64,000 bases of DNA. Source: Chondromyces crocatus (lineage in GTDB: Bacteria > Myxococcota_A > Polyangia > Polyangiales > Polyangiaceae). Below are positions 11,416 to 21,008 of this stretch, one piece after another (within the stretch, counting starts at the first letter, position 1; each line of letters opens with the position of its first letter). The stretch spans positions 124,001 through 188,000 of the forward strand of contig NZ_CP012159.1 in the NCBI RefSeq assembly GCF_001189295.1. The letters run 5' to 3'. Position numbers and translations under genes: made by a program. Below the pieces are notes generated by a model that was given only the letters and a program-made list of their open reading frames with translations, did not search any database and had not been told where the DNA came from.

Positions 11416-13194
11416 TCACAGCAGATCGAGGAGGGCGTCGGACAGGTCGTCGCACAGGTCTGCGAGCCGGTCGTCCTGGGCCGCCAGGGAGGCGTGCAAG
11501 GCGTCGGCCGCACTCCGTACGCGAGCGCGCGCGTCCTCGTCGTCCGCGCTCTCCGCGCTCAGGGCGCGCCAGGCCCGCGACAGCATGGCCCAGGCGAGCG
11601 CGGGGTCGATCTGCGCGCCGCTCGGTATGCGGGCGGAAGGGGACGAGGTGGTCGCAGGGTCGCTCGCCCCGCTGCGAAAGGCCTCGACGGCGGCGCGGGA
11701 AGCCTGTCGGCGCTGCTCCGTCATGCGGTAGGGGCTCTCGGTGATCTGCACGTCCGCGCTCTTGCCCGAGGGAAGGTGCTGCGCTCGGACGTGCAGCACG
11801 CCCGAGAGGTCGAGACGGAAGGTGACCTCGACGGGGGCGTTCGCCGGGCCTGGCGGGAGGGGATCGACGCGCACCCTCCCGAGGCGCGTGTTGCCCGAGA
11901 CGCGGGGGTGCTCGCCTTGCACGATGGGGAGGTCCGCGGCGGTCTGGTCCTCCATCATCGTGTAGACGGTCTTCGAGCGCTCCACGGGCACGACCGTGTC
12001 GCGCGGGATGACGGCCTCGGCCATCAGGTCATCGTTTCCGCGGTCCATGGCGATGAGGGCGATGTCGTCGATCACGCCCACGGCGAGGGTGTGGGGGGTG
12101 ATGTCGATGAGGACCTCGTCGACGTCGGCGCCGCCGATGCGGCCAGCCAGCAAGGAGGCGCCGAGGGCGACCGCGCGATCGGCGTCGAGGCTGGTCTGCA
12201 CGGGCCTGCCCAGGTGCTCGGCCACCATGTGCCGGACGAGAGGCATCTTGCTCATCCCGCCCACGAGGAGCACGCGGCTCGCGTCGGCGGCGCTGACGCC
12301 GGCGTCGCGCAGGGCCGCGTCGACACAGGCGAGGGTGCGTGCCACGAGAGGTCGCGCCACCTCTTCGAGATCGCGCCGCATGAGCAGGAGGTCGAGGTGG
12401 AGGGCCCTGGCACCCTCACCGGCGAGGAAGGGATCGAAGAGCCGGACCTCGGTGCGATCCGAGAGGGCAATCTTGGCGCGCTCGACGGCCTCGGTCAGGC
12501 GCGTCATCGCCCTGGGGTCGCGCTCGACCTCGGCGCGGTGCTTGCCGAGCTGAGCGAGCACGCGCTCGCTGAAGGCGCGATCGATGTCATCACCGCCGAG
12601 GTGGGTGTCGCCCCGGCTGGAGCGCACTTCGAGGAGCCCCGCTTCCCGTTCGAGGACCGAGACGTCGAACGTGCCACCGCCGAGGTCGTACACGACGACC
12701 AGCTCTTCGGCGCCGGTGGTGTAGGTCAGCGCTGCCGCCGTGGGCTCGTTGAGGAGGCGCTCCACGACGAGGCCGGCAAGCTCTCCGGCGTCGCGGGTGG
12801 CCTGGCGCTGGGCGTCGTTGAAGTAGGCGGGCACGGTGATGACGGCCCGCCTCGGTCGATGACCGAGCGCAGCGGTGGCGCGATCGAGCAGCGCACTCAG
12901 GAGCAGCGCGGACACCTCCGGCGGCGAGAGCATGCGGGTGCCGACGCGCAGGCGGACGTCACTGCCCATGCGGCGCTTCACCGAGACGACCGTCCCCGCC
13001 GGGTCCATCAGGCGTCGGTTTCTCGCGGCCCGCCCGACGAGGAGAGCACCGTGGGCATCGACACCGACGGCGGAAGGCAACAACTCGACGCCAGAAACGT
13101 CCGGGAAGATGCGCAAGCTGCCCTCGACCGCCGCGCCGATCAGGGAGTTCGTCGTTCCGAGATCGATCCCGACCGGTAGGTCCGTTGCCCTCAT
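11416..13194 (-). CDS. Hsp70-family chaperone (SglK-like)
   Basis: A 592-residue DnaK relative. The ATPase domain has GIDLGTTNS (9-17), Lys73, the YDLGGGTFDVSVLE phosphate loop near 169 and LVGGMSKMPLV. The linker region reads VLIDITPHTLAVG. A beta-type substrate domain follows (VEVTFRLDLSGVLHVRA), then a short helical lid ending in acidic LCDDLSDALLDLL. It is shorter than housekeeping DnaK (about 610-640) and lacks a typical EEVD-like or disordered Gly tail. It is last in an operon with its own GrpE-like and J-domain proteins, so it is a specialised Hsp70. In Myxococcus xanthus the DnaK homologue SglK with neighbour GrpS is needed for social motility; orthology is inferred. Confidence 0.93.
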   Translation of the reverse strand: MRATDLPVGIDLGTTNSLIGAAVEGSLRIFPDVSGVELLPSAVGVDAHGALLVGRAARNRRLMDPAGTVVSVKRRMGSDVRLRVGTRMLSPPEVSALLLSALLDRATAALGHRPRRAVITVPAYFNDAQRQATRDAGELAGLVVERLLNEPTAAALTYTTGAEELVVVYDLGGGTFDVSVLEREAGLLEVRSSRGDTHLGGDDIDRAFSERVLAQLGKHRAEVERDPRAMTRLTEAVERAKIALSDRTEVRLFDPFLAGEGARALHLDLLLMRRDLEEVARPLVARTLACVDAALRDAGVSAADASRVLLVGGMSKMPLVRHMVAEHLGRPVQTSLDADRAVALGASLLAGRIGGADVDEVLIDITPHTLAVGVIDDIALIAMDRGNDDLMAEAVIPRDTVVPVERSKTVYTMMEDQTAADLPIVQGEHPRVSGNTRLGRVRVDPLPPGPANAPVEVTFRLDLSGVLHVRAQHLPSGKSADVQITESPYRMTEQRRQASRAAVEAFRSGASDPATTSSPSARIPSGAQIDPALAWAMLSRAWRALSAESADDEDARARVRSAADALHASLAAQDDRLADLCDDLSDALLDLL

Positions 13195-13856
13195 GATCCA
13201 TTCCCTCCAGCGCAGGGACTCTCGGGAGACGGACCACTGCTGGCGATCACCTCGGCTTCGCGGACGACCGCCCCGCCGAGCGCGTAGCCGACGCGCACCA
13301 CCTCGACGACGCGCCCCGCAGGGAAGCCAGGGCGAGGAGGGCTCACGCCGACGACGCGGTGGCGCTCTGCGTCGACGGCTTCACCGAGGGGCCTCTCGAC
13401 GTTCACGCCCAGCTCGGTGAGCGACGCGTTGAGCTGCTGGTCCAGCACGCGCAACCCTTCGACGAGCGCCGCGAGCTCGGAGGCACCTTCCTCGGGTGCG
13501 CCGAGGAGGCGCTGCCACCACCTGCGGGAGATCCGTTGTCGTACAGCGCCCTCGCTGGCGTGCTGCACGACGCGCTCCATGGCGTCGGCAATCGGGATGA
13601 GCGCGCGGAGCCAGTGACCGCCGATCTCCCGCATGGCCCCCTCCCGGAGGGTGGGCGCTCCCTCCTCATCGCGATCGCGGGACGCCGCGGGGGCCGCTTC
13701 CTGTGCCAGGCCGCGCACGGCCATCAGGCACGACTCGGCGGCAGCTTGAGCGGCGACGGCGGCTCGCCCTTGCCGCCGCACCTCTTTGAGCAGGTCGTCG
13801 AGCCGGGACGAGAGTGATTCCAGGGTAGCCGGCGCCTGCGCGGGCAGATCGCTCAC
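13191..13856 (-). CDS. GrpE-like nucleotide exchange factor
   Basis: A 221-residue GrpE-family protein. The N-terminal 60 residues are a coiled helix. The middle holds ALIPIADAMERV followed by a helical segment with LRVLDQQLNASLTELGV. The C-terminal beta domain shows GRVVEVVRVGYALGGAVVREAEV, which is the GrpE signature. It should release ADP from the adjacent Hsp70. Translation starts at a GTG overlapping the stop of the J-domain gene (GTGA), and its own stop overlaps the Hsp70 ATG (ATGA), so the proteins are probably made in fixed ratio. It is more divergent than housekeeping GrpE and resembles the role of GrpS in Myxococcus. Confidence 0.88.
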   Translation of the reverse strand: MSDLPAQAPATLESLSSRLDDLLKEVRRQGRAAVAAQAAAESCLMAVRGLAQEAAPAASRDRDEEGAPTLREGAMREIGGHWLRALIPIADAMERVVQHASEGAVRQRISRRWWQRLLGAPEEGASELAALVEGLRVLDQQLNASLTELGVNVERPLGEAVDAERHRVVGVSPPRPGFPAGRVVEVVRVGYALGGAVVREAEVIASSGPSPESPCAGGNGS

Positions 13857-14320
13857 TGGCTCTTCTCCTTGACGTTCCGCGGTTCCAGCTTCGGCACTGG
13901 CGCGTCCAGCGCTGGCGCGTCCAGCGCTGGCGCGTCCAGTGCCGGAACATCGGATGCTGGGGCGTCCATTCCGTCGTCGTCTCCGAGGAGCTGTGCGAGG
14001 TCGTCTGCGTCGAGGCGGGCGGCAATGACCCGCAACAGCGCCATTGCTGTCGTGCCAGGTGGCGCAGGGGGAGGTGCATCCGGAGGTGGAGGCGGTGGGA
14101 CCAGCGGCTCCGGGTGCAGCAACAGCTCCCGCACTTTCGGCTCCGGGTGGAGCAGAAGCTCGTACGCCTCGCGGATCACCCGGAAGCGATCGGGGTCTCG
14201 GTCGGGCGGGTGTGCAGTCACCGCGCGTCGGTACGCCCGCTTGAGCGTGCTGGCGTCGTCAGGGATTCCTTCCAGACCGAGGGTCTCGCGCGCCGCTGCC
14301 AGTGAAGACGACAAACTCAT
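13853..14320 (-). CDS. Short J-domain protein with HPPD loop
   Basis: A 155-residue co-chaperone. The J-like domain fills residues 8-65: a first helix, KRAYRRAVTAHPPDRDP with the loop at 37-40, then FRVIREAYELLLHPEP. The usual HPD triad reads HPPD, an insertion or H-P-P-D variant akin to the HRPD loops of some proteobacterial J proteins. A Pro-rich spacer (about 75-95) follows, then a short acidic helix and ALDAP repeats. The start at 14320 is chosen because its ATGA overlaps the upstream stop exactly like the other junctions of this operon. Its partner is presumably the operon's own Hsp70. Confidence 0.82.
   Translation of the reverse strand: MSLSSSLAAARETLGLEGIPDDASTLKRAYRRAVTAHPPDRDPDRFRVIREAYELLLHPEPKVRELLLHPEPLVPPPPPPDAPPPAPPGTTAMALLRVIAARLDADDLAQLLGDDDGMDAPASDVPALDAPALDAPALDAPVPKLEPRNVKEKSQ
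13898..13942. repeat. Three 15-bp tandem repeats in the J-domain gene
   Basis: Three units of TGGCGCGTCCAGCGC start at 13898, 13913 and 13928; the last has one change (TGC at its end). On the coding strand they give consecutive ALDAP peptides near the C-terminus. This looks like slippage expansion in a disordered tail. Confidence 0.8.
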
Positions 14321-16101
14321 CGCGCCTTCCTCCTCTGCCCCGCTTTCTTCGGTTTTCCAGATGCCCTTGCCGGCCGCGGGTCGCTCGAGGAAGGCTCCGA
14401 CAGCGGGTCGTGGCGTCCCCTCCCGGCGAGGGTCGACAGATCCACCCCCGTCAGATCGCACAGCGTCGTCAGCAGATCCTGTACGAGCTCGTGACGTCGC
14501 TCTTCATCCAGGCCCTGAACCGCTTCCGCAGGCACGCCCAGCGCATCGAGCATCTCTTCGTCCACGTCTCCCCCGTGCGGTCCCTCCGGCAGAAGCGCAT
14601 TCCGGAGACCTGGAGAAAAGAAGGCTTCGAGCGCGTCGTCGAATCGTCGTGCTCTCGCGAGTTCGTCGGCCACGGCGGCGAGGTTCGCGCTCCCGGTCAC
14701 CTCGGCCGCCTCCCGCGCGATGGCAAGCGCAGCCTCTTCGTCTTCCGTCAGCGCGAGCTTCAGATGCCACGCATCGATGGATGCCGGATCGTTCGCGATC
14801 AGCGCGTCGACGCGCGCAAGCGCGGCCCGGGGATCGCGGAAGGCCAGCAGTTCGATGGCGGTCATCTCGACGGTCTCGTCGGCTGCCCCCAGCGCGCGCG
14901 CCTGCGTGAACGCGCGTTCCGCGGCCACGACGTCGTCGGCCCTGAGCCACGACCTTGCAGCGAGGAGGGCCAGCTGTGCCGCGAAGACGCGGCCGTCGGG
15001 TTCACCTTGGAGCAGGTCGACGAGTCGCTCGGCCGTGGCCGCGGCCACGGACGCCGAGCGATGCTGGACCGGCGACGAGGGTTCCGCATCTCGCTCCACG
15101 GCCAGCGCGGCCATCAGCCGGCCTCGCAGCGCTTCGACGCGATCTCCGCCCGAGGCGAGGGCTCGCTCGAACCATGGCTCTGCAAACCCTGGCTCGCTTC
15201 GAAGCAAGCCGAAGCCTCGAAACAGCGCTACCGTTCCGCGCACGTCCTCCGGGAACAGGGCGGGATCTACGGTCCGCAGCGCGTCGGCAGCCGCCGCGTT
15301 CGTGGAGGCCGTCGTCAGTTTCCGCTGAAGACCCGGTGCCTCGAGGGTGCGCAACTCTTCCACGCTGAGGGCGGGCAGGCTGCGACGCACGGCGGAGACA
15401 ACGGCCTCGTCGCCCCACGCGGAGACCTCGGCCAGGAAGGCGGCGCGGACGGCATCGATGCGCAGAACGGCGGAGCGCAGGAGACGCTTCACGCCGTCGA
15501 CGACGTGCTCTGCTTCGGAGAGCGCCACGGCCGCTTGCAATTCACCGTGGAGCCTGCTCCGGCGTGCTGTGGCCAGTGCATTGAGCGGATGCAGCGCTGC
15601 CCGCGCTGCCTCGGTCTGACCTCGAGCGAGATAGGCCACCCCGCGCGCTGCACTCGACAGCGTCCGCAGGAGCGGGCTCGCGGTCGGGCCAACCTCGGGA
15701 GGGACAACCCCGCGCGTGGCCTGCAAGAGGGGTTCGAGCACCCCCCGGAGGTGGTCATCCAGCAGCGCCAGCGACGTCACCCGCTCGTCATCCCCCAGCG
15801 CGAAGGCGGCCAGCGCCTCTTCCATGCGCAACGCCCGTGTGGCGCGCGCTCCGGCAGCAGCAAGCTCCAGCGCCAGCGTGAGCTTTCCCGAGAGGCGAAG
15901 GCGACGCGCCGTGACGGCAACCGCCGCGCGCCACGCGTGAATCGAGGCAGCATCCCCAGGAGGCTGTCTGCCCATTCGAAGGAGCAGCTGCCCAGCCGAC
16001 TCCGCGCTCCGCGGGAGCGTGATCACCCGAGGGCGCTCATCCGCCGCCCTTCGGGCGGTCGTATCCGCTCCTCGGCGGTGTTTACCGCGCGGTCCAGCCA
16101 T
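14317..16101 (-). CDS. Helical-repeat (TPR-like) protein heading the chaperone operon
   Basis: A 594-residue, Ala/Leu/Arg-rich all-helical protein. The ATG at 16101 is preferred because GGAG lies about 10 bases upstream; the frame is open further upstream to 16311. Repeated short helix pairs such as RSWLRADDVVAAERAFTQARALGA are typical of TPR-like folds. There is no signal peptide or membrane segment, so it is cytoplasmic. The C-terminus is basic (KPKKAGQRRKAR). It is the first gene of the operon and overlaps the J-domain gene by 4 bases. It may be a client adaptor or scaffold for the dedicated Hsp70 set; that is an inference, and I recognise no named family. Confidence 0.75.
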   Translation of the reverse strand: MAGPRGKHRRGADTTARRAADERPRVITLPRSAESAGQLLLRMGRQPPGDAASIHAWRAAVAVTARRLRLSGKLTLALELAAAGARATRALRMEEALAAFALGDDERVTSLALLDDHLRGVLEPLLQATRGVVPPEVGPTASPLLRTLSSAARGVAYLARGQTEAARAALHPLNALATARRSRLHGELQAAVALSEAEHVVDGVKRLLRSAVLRIDAVRAAFLAEVSAWGDEAVVSAVRRSLPALSVEELRTLEAPGLQRKLTTASTNAAAADALRTVDPALFPEDVRGTVALFRGFGLLRSEPGFAEPWFERALASGGDRVEALRGRLMAALAVERDAEPSSPVQHRSASVAAATAERLVDLLQGEPDGRVFAAQLALLAARSWLRADDVVAAERAFTQARALGAADETVEMTAIELLAFRDPRAALARVDALIANDPASIDAWHLKLALTEDEEAALAIAREAAEVTGSANLAAVADELARARRFDDALEAFFSPGLRNALLPEGPHGGDVDEEMLDALGVPAEAVQGLDEERRHELVQDLLTTLCDLTGVDLSTLAGRGRHDPLSEPSSSDPRPARASGKPKKAGQRRKAR

Positions 16102-16534
16102 AGCGATGATCTCCGTAATGGAGGCAGCGCGTTCACGGCAAGTGGTGAAACCGAGCGGTGCGACGAATCCCGTCAGCGCCTCACCATGAACATCGACATG
16201 AACATCGAGCGGTAAATTCGACGATGTCCACGCAATGGGCGTGATGCATCGATTCGAATCGCGATGATTGCGGTCGAATCGTAGTGATTGAGGCAATCTC
16301 TCCCTTTGCATGGTTTTCCAGGAAGGAATGCATCGATTCTGGCAATGTCCGTACGACCGCCCGTGTCACCCAGGGATGAACCCCGGAAGGTTCCTCGAGG
16401 TTCACTGCCAGCGGGGGCCGCCACCAGCGAGGGTCGCTAGGCGCGAGACGCGCCGCAGACCGCGCTGACCGAGCGGCGGTCGCAAAAGCGGAGCGCAGAA
16501 CGATGGGAAAGAGGGTGTCGTTCGGAGCGCTGCT
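16102..16534. other. Non-coding stretch upstream of the chaperone operon
   Basis: These 433 bases hold no convincing gene. The part from about 16195 to 16350 is clearly less GC-rich than the flanks and carries the repeats listed separately. It should contain the promoter of the operon starting at 16101. The right end is the 3' side of the unknown gene ending at 16535. No clear terminator was seen. Confidence 0.6.
16244..16339. promoter_or_regulatory. Cluster of short palindromes and repeats upstream of the chaperone operon
   Basis: ATGCATCGATTC occurs at 16244-16255 and again at 16328-16339. CGATTCGAATCG at 16250-16261 is a perfect 12-base palindrome. CGAATCGCGATGATTG (16255-16270) and CGAATCGTAGTGATTG (16275-16290) are imperfect copies 20 bases apart. 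The density of sites in an AT-richer patch 140-240 bases before the ATG suggests operator sequences. Confidence 0.45.
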
Positions 16535-17356
16535 TCAGCGAGGTCGCCCCTTCGACGACGACGACTGCTGCCGCGAGGGCACGGGTTCAGGGAGGTTCTC
16601 GTCGGGTCGAGCGCGTGGAGGGGGCCTCCTCTTGCGCGCCGCCGCCACCCTCTCGCTCTCGAGCAGCGCCTCGAGGGACTCACGCACCTCGTCCCGCACG
16701 TGCTCGCCGAGTCTCGCTTCGGCGTAGGTGAGCAGCTTGCCCGCAAAGGCGGCCATCACGCAGCTCGCGTGCCGATCGTCCTTGGCCGGGTTGCCATGCC
16801 GCTCTCGGTAGGCCACGTAATCCCGCGCAATGGCGCCGAGCGCCCCTGGCTCCTTGGCTGCCTGGCGGATGTGGAGCCTGGCGCCCTCTGCGTTCACCAC
16901 GGGCCGGAGCATCGGCGCGACGGCGAGTGCCGTGTCGGCGTGGCCGATGAGCATCAACAAGCGGGCCATGTACCGGCGGGACAGCTCGAACAGCTTGGGC
17001 GCCAGGTCTTCTTCGTGCAGCACCACCGCGTCGATCGAGATCAGGCGCTCGCTGCCGAGCTGGTGGACGAAGGCGTTGAGCACCAACGATCGGGTGGGCC
17101 CTTCGTGCTCGTGGGGCTTCGCGTCGGCCGTGCGCACCGCCCTGGCCGACGGTGAGGGAGACTTCTCCCCTCGCGTCCCCTTCTCGACCAGCGCCGCGAC
17201 GCGGGCGGACGGGCGCGCCGGCTTGTTCCGCGTTCGCTCGAAGTGCTTGCGCGCGTGCTCTTCCCGAAGCTCCACGGACGCCGGGTCGCTGGCGGCGAGC
17301 AGGTCGGCCACACGGGCGGCCGGCTTGGGGTTCGGAGGGGTCTTGGGACGCGACAT
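16535..17356 (-). CDS. Uncharacterised basic protein
   Basis: A 273-residue protein I do not recognise. Residues 1-90 and 245-273 are Lys/Arg/Pro/Ser-rich and probably disordered. The central part (about 95-240) is a compact, mostly helical domain with SLVLNAFVHQLGSERLISIDAV-type sequence and conserved-looking Trp-free helices. No signal peptide or membrane segment is visible, so it should be cytoplasmic. It is transcribed in the same direction as the thiolase upstream, about 117 bases away, and could be read from either that transcript or its own promoter. Confidence 0.65.
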   Translation of the reverse strand: MSRPKTPPNPKPAARVADLLAASDPASVELREEHARKHFERTRNKPARPSARVAALVEKGTRGEKSPSPSARAVRTADAKPHEHEGPTRSLVLNAFVHQLGSERLISIDAVVLHEEDLAPKLFELSRRYMARLLMLIGHADTALAVAPMLRPVVNAEGARLHIRQAAKEPGALGAIARDYVAYRERHGNPAKDDRHASCVMAAFAGKLLTYAEARLGEHVRDEVRESLEALLESERVAAARKRRPPPRARPDENLPEPVPSRQQSSSSKGRPR

Positions 17357-17473
17357 CCGAGCAGGTTTCCGGAAATGGACCTGGCCGGGTGTCTACCAGA
17401 TGGACGCGCAGATGTGGAAGAACTGTGGGCTGGGTCCCAGGGGACTCCATGCCTCACGGCGCTCGATCTCGAC

Positions 17474-18760
<1,287 letters not shown>

Positions 18761-18771
18761 GGGTCCTCCGC

Positions 18772-20736
18772 TCACTCGTGCAGGAAGGCCGCCGGCACGC
18801 GGGGCCCGTTCTGGATGAAGTTCTTCATGCCGATGTCGAGATCCACGGTCCGCTTGCAACGGCCGAACCCTTCGGCTTCGATGGCCAGTCCTTCGGACAG
18901 AGGCAGGACGAGGCCGCGGCGAACGACGTCGACGAGGATGGCGTCGATGGCGCGCGAGCGATGGCCGAGCTCGACCCGAGGAAGGTCGGCAGGCACGGCA
19001 ATGGGGGCGGGATCGACGGGAGCGAGGCGGAGCTCGCCCGTGAGGTGCTGCCGGAGGAGTGCCTTGGCAGCGCCCACCGGGTCGCTCGCGGGTGCCACGG
19101 TGGCCCAGCCGGTGGCGTGAGCCTCGGCCGCGCCAATCGAGCGTCCGGTGCGGAGGAGATCCAGCGCACGGTCCAGGCCGATCAAGCGAGGAAGGCGCTG
19201 GGTTCCGCCATAACCCGGGATGATGCCGAGGTTCACTTCAGGCTGGCCCAGGACGAGCGCCGTGCCGACGACGCGCGCGTGACACGCCATGCTCAGCTCG
19301 GCGCCTCCGCCGAGTACGGGCCCGTCGACCGCCGCCACGACCGGCTTCTTCGACGAGGCGAGCACGTCGAGCACGGCGTGGCCACGACGGCAGATGGTCT
19401 CGCAGTCGGCAGGCGTCTTCAGGGAGGCGAGTTCGTGGATGTCGGCGCCAGCAAGAGCGCCGTCGAAGCTCGTGAGCACGATGCCACGCACGCTGGCGTC
19501 GTCTCCGAGCTCTCTCACGATGGCCGCGATCTCGTCGAGGGTCTCGCGGTTGAGGGCGTTGCGGGCCTCGGGTCGGCGCACGACGACCTGGGCGAGGTCA
19601 CCGTCGCGGTCGACCAGCACGTGACGTCGGAAGGAAGGCAAGGCTTCCCGAGAGATGCTCCGGGGGACGTGGAAGCCGGGGTGCTTTGCGGCGTGGGCTT
19701 CGCACAGGGCGCGCACCCGCGCAGCGCCGTACTCTTCTGCGATGTCCAGCAAGCCTCTCCGGAAGCCGAGCGACATGCGCGTGAGCCAGTTCAAGTCCGA
19801 CGCTTCACAGATGCCCTGATCCACGACGAAGTAGGTCCTGGCAAAAAGGACGGCGAGGATGCGGTCGAGAACTGCCGTGCGGAGGGTGTCGTCATGGCGC
19901 GGGTCGCCGGGAGCCTTCCGATCGTGCCACGCGGCGTTGCCTCGCTCGCGCAGGATCGCGGGGGGCTCGAACCAGGGGCCGCCCGTCGACGCATCACGCA
20001 TCAGCTCCTGGCAATGGACCGTGAGGAGGTTGCCACGGGTCAGGTCCATCACGTTGAGGGGACCACCTCCGCCGATGGCGTCATTGACGATTGCGTCCAC
20101 CTGCGCTGGCGTCGCAAGGCCCTCGGCGACGATGCGAGCCGCCTCCGAGACGTAGTTGCAGAAGATGTCGTCGGCGGCGAAGCAGGGAGCATCCGCGGTC
20201 ACGATCGGTACTTTGCCCAGGTGCTTCAGCGTGGCGACCATCCGATCACCCAGCTCCACGTGCCCGGAGAGCACCACCTCGACGGGCAAGGCGCGCCAGG
20301 CCGGGTAGAAGGGATGGTTGACGAAGCAGCGCTCCGGGTGCCTCGCGCCTTCCGCGATCTGCGCCCGCGGGATCCCGGACGTCGCGAAGCCGATCAGGCA
20401 CGCGGGACCCACGACTGCCTCGAGCTTGCTCAGGATGACGCGCTTCGTCGCGAGATCTTCGGTCGCGGCTTCGAGCACATAGTCACACGCCGCAAGGTCT
20501 TCGAGCCTCAGGGTGGGGACGAGGGCCTCCTCGACGGCGCGCGCGGCGGCCTCGCTGATCTTGCCCCGCGCGAGTCCCTTCGCGACGTAGCCGCGGATGC
20601 GTGCGACCCCAGCGTCGAGCGCGTCCTGCCGGATATCATGCAGGTAGACCTTTCCGCCTTCCCTCGCGAGCGCCGACACGAAGCCATACGCCAGGTCGGG
20701 TCCGATGGACCCGGATCCGATCACTCCGACGATCAT
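18772..20736 (-). CDS. 3-hydroxyacyl-CoA dehydrogenase / enoyl-CoA hydratase fusion (HAD first)
   Basis: A 654-residue beta-oxidation enzyme carrying out hydration of enoyl-CoA and NAD-dependent oxidation. The dehydrogenase comes first: GVIGSGSIGPDLA binds NAD, followed by VNHPFYPAW with the catalytic His. The hydratase occupies about residues 395-600, with GALAGADIHELA, GPVLGGGAELSMACHARV and PEVNLGIIPGYGGTQRLP, including both expected Glu residues. This order is the reverse of FadB/FadJ of enteric bacteria and matches the HAD-ECH order known from archaea and some Gram-positive FadN proteins. It precedes the thiolase by 11 bases. Confidence 0.93.
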   Translation of the reverse strand: MIVGVIGSGSIGPDLAYGFVSALAREGGKVYLHDIRQDALDAGVARIRGYVAKGLARGKISEAAARAVEEALVPTLRLEDLAACDYVLEAATEDLATKRVILSKLEAVVGPACLIGFATSGIPRAQIAEGARHPERCFVNHPFYPAWRALPVEVVLSGHVELGDRMVATLKHLGKVPIVTADAPCFAADDIFCNYVSEAARIVAEGLATPAQVDAIVNDAIGGGGPLNVMDLTRGNLLTVHCQELMRDASTGGPWFEPPAILRERGNAAWHDRKAPGDPRHDDTLRTAVLDRILAVLFARTYFVVDQGICEASDLNWLTRMSLGFRRGLLDIAEEYGAARVRALCEAHAAKHPGFHVPRSISREALPSFRRHVLVDRDGDLAQVVVRRPEARNALNRETLDEIAAIVRELGDDASVRGIVLTSFDGALAGADIHELASLKTPADCETICRRGHAVLDVLASSKKPVVAAVDGPVLGGGAELSMACHARVVGTALVLGQPEVNLGIIPGYGGTQRLPRLIGLDRALDLLRTGRSIGAAEAHATGWATVAPASDPVGAAKALLRQHLTGELRLAPVDPAPIAVPADLPRVELGHRSRAIDAILVDVVRRGLVLPLSEGLAIEAEGFGRCKRTVDLDIGMKNFIQNGPRVPAAFLHE

Positions 20737-20754
20737 CTCCCATCTCCCTGGCCT

Positions 20755-20774
20755 TGCGCTGCGCTGCGCTGCGC
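20755..20774. repeat. TGCGC pentanucleotide repeat, four copies
   Basis: Four exact TGCGC units run from 20755 to 20774, just upstream of the HAD-ECH start at 20736. The tract may be prone to slippage and lies in the shared region between divergent lipid genes. Confidence 0.8.
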
Positions 20775-20951
20775 GGTGCGTGCGGCCGAGGCCCGATTAC
20801 CATCTGAGCGCAGGCGAGCCAAGGAACGCAGACCGCAACGCGGTACATGCAAAGGCGAGCGGCGCGACGAGACCAGGGCTGCCTGACAGGTTCCGACGGA
20901 GCAAGGCTGCGCAGGATCCTGCGCGCTGCGCATCTCGATGCGCACTCCGAG

Positions 20952-20978
20952 ACCGTGCGTGGACCTTGCCCACGCGCG
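20952..20978 (+). promoter_or_regulatory. Hairpin in the desaturase leader
   Basis: CCGTGCGTGG (20952-20961) and CCACGCGCGG (20969-20978) form a 10-base stem with one G-U pair and a 7-base loop. It lies about 12 bases before the ribosome site of the desaturase gene and has no T-run, so it is more likely a leader structure than a terminator. Confidence 0.45.
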
Positions 20979-21008
20979 GTGGGTTGGTCTAGGGAGGAGG
21001 GCATCGTC

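Noticed and set aside
11494-13179. Open frame of 561 residues antisense to the Hsp70 gene
   Set aside because: The Hsp70 on the other strand has all family motifs; this frame has none and is a composition artefact.
13898-13942. CRISPR-like array
   Set aside because: The 15-base units are contiguous without spacers and encode ALDAP peptides.
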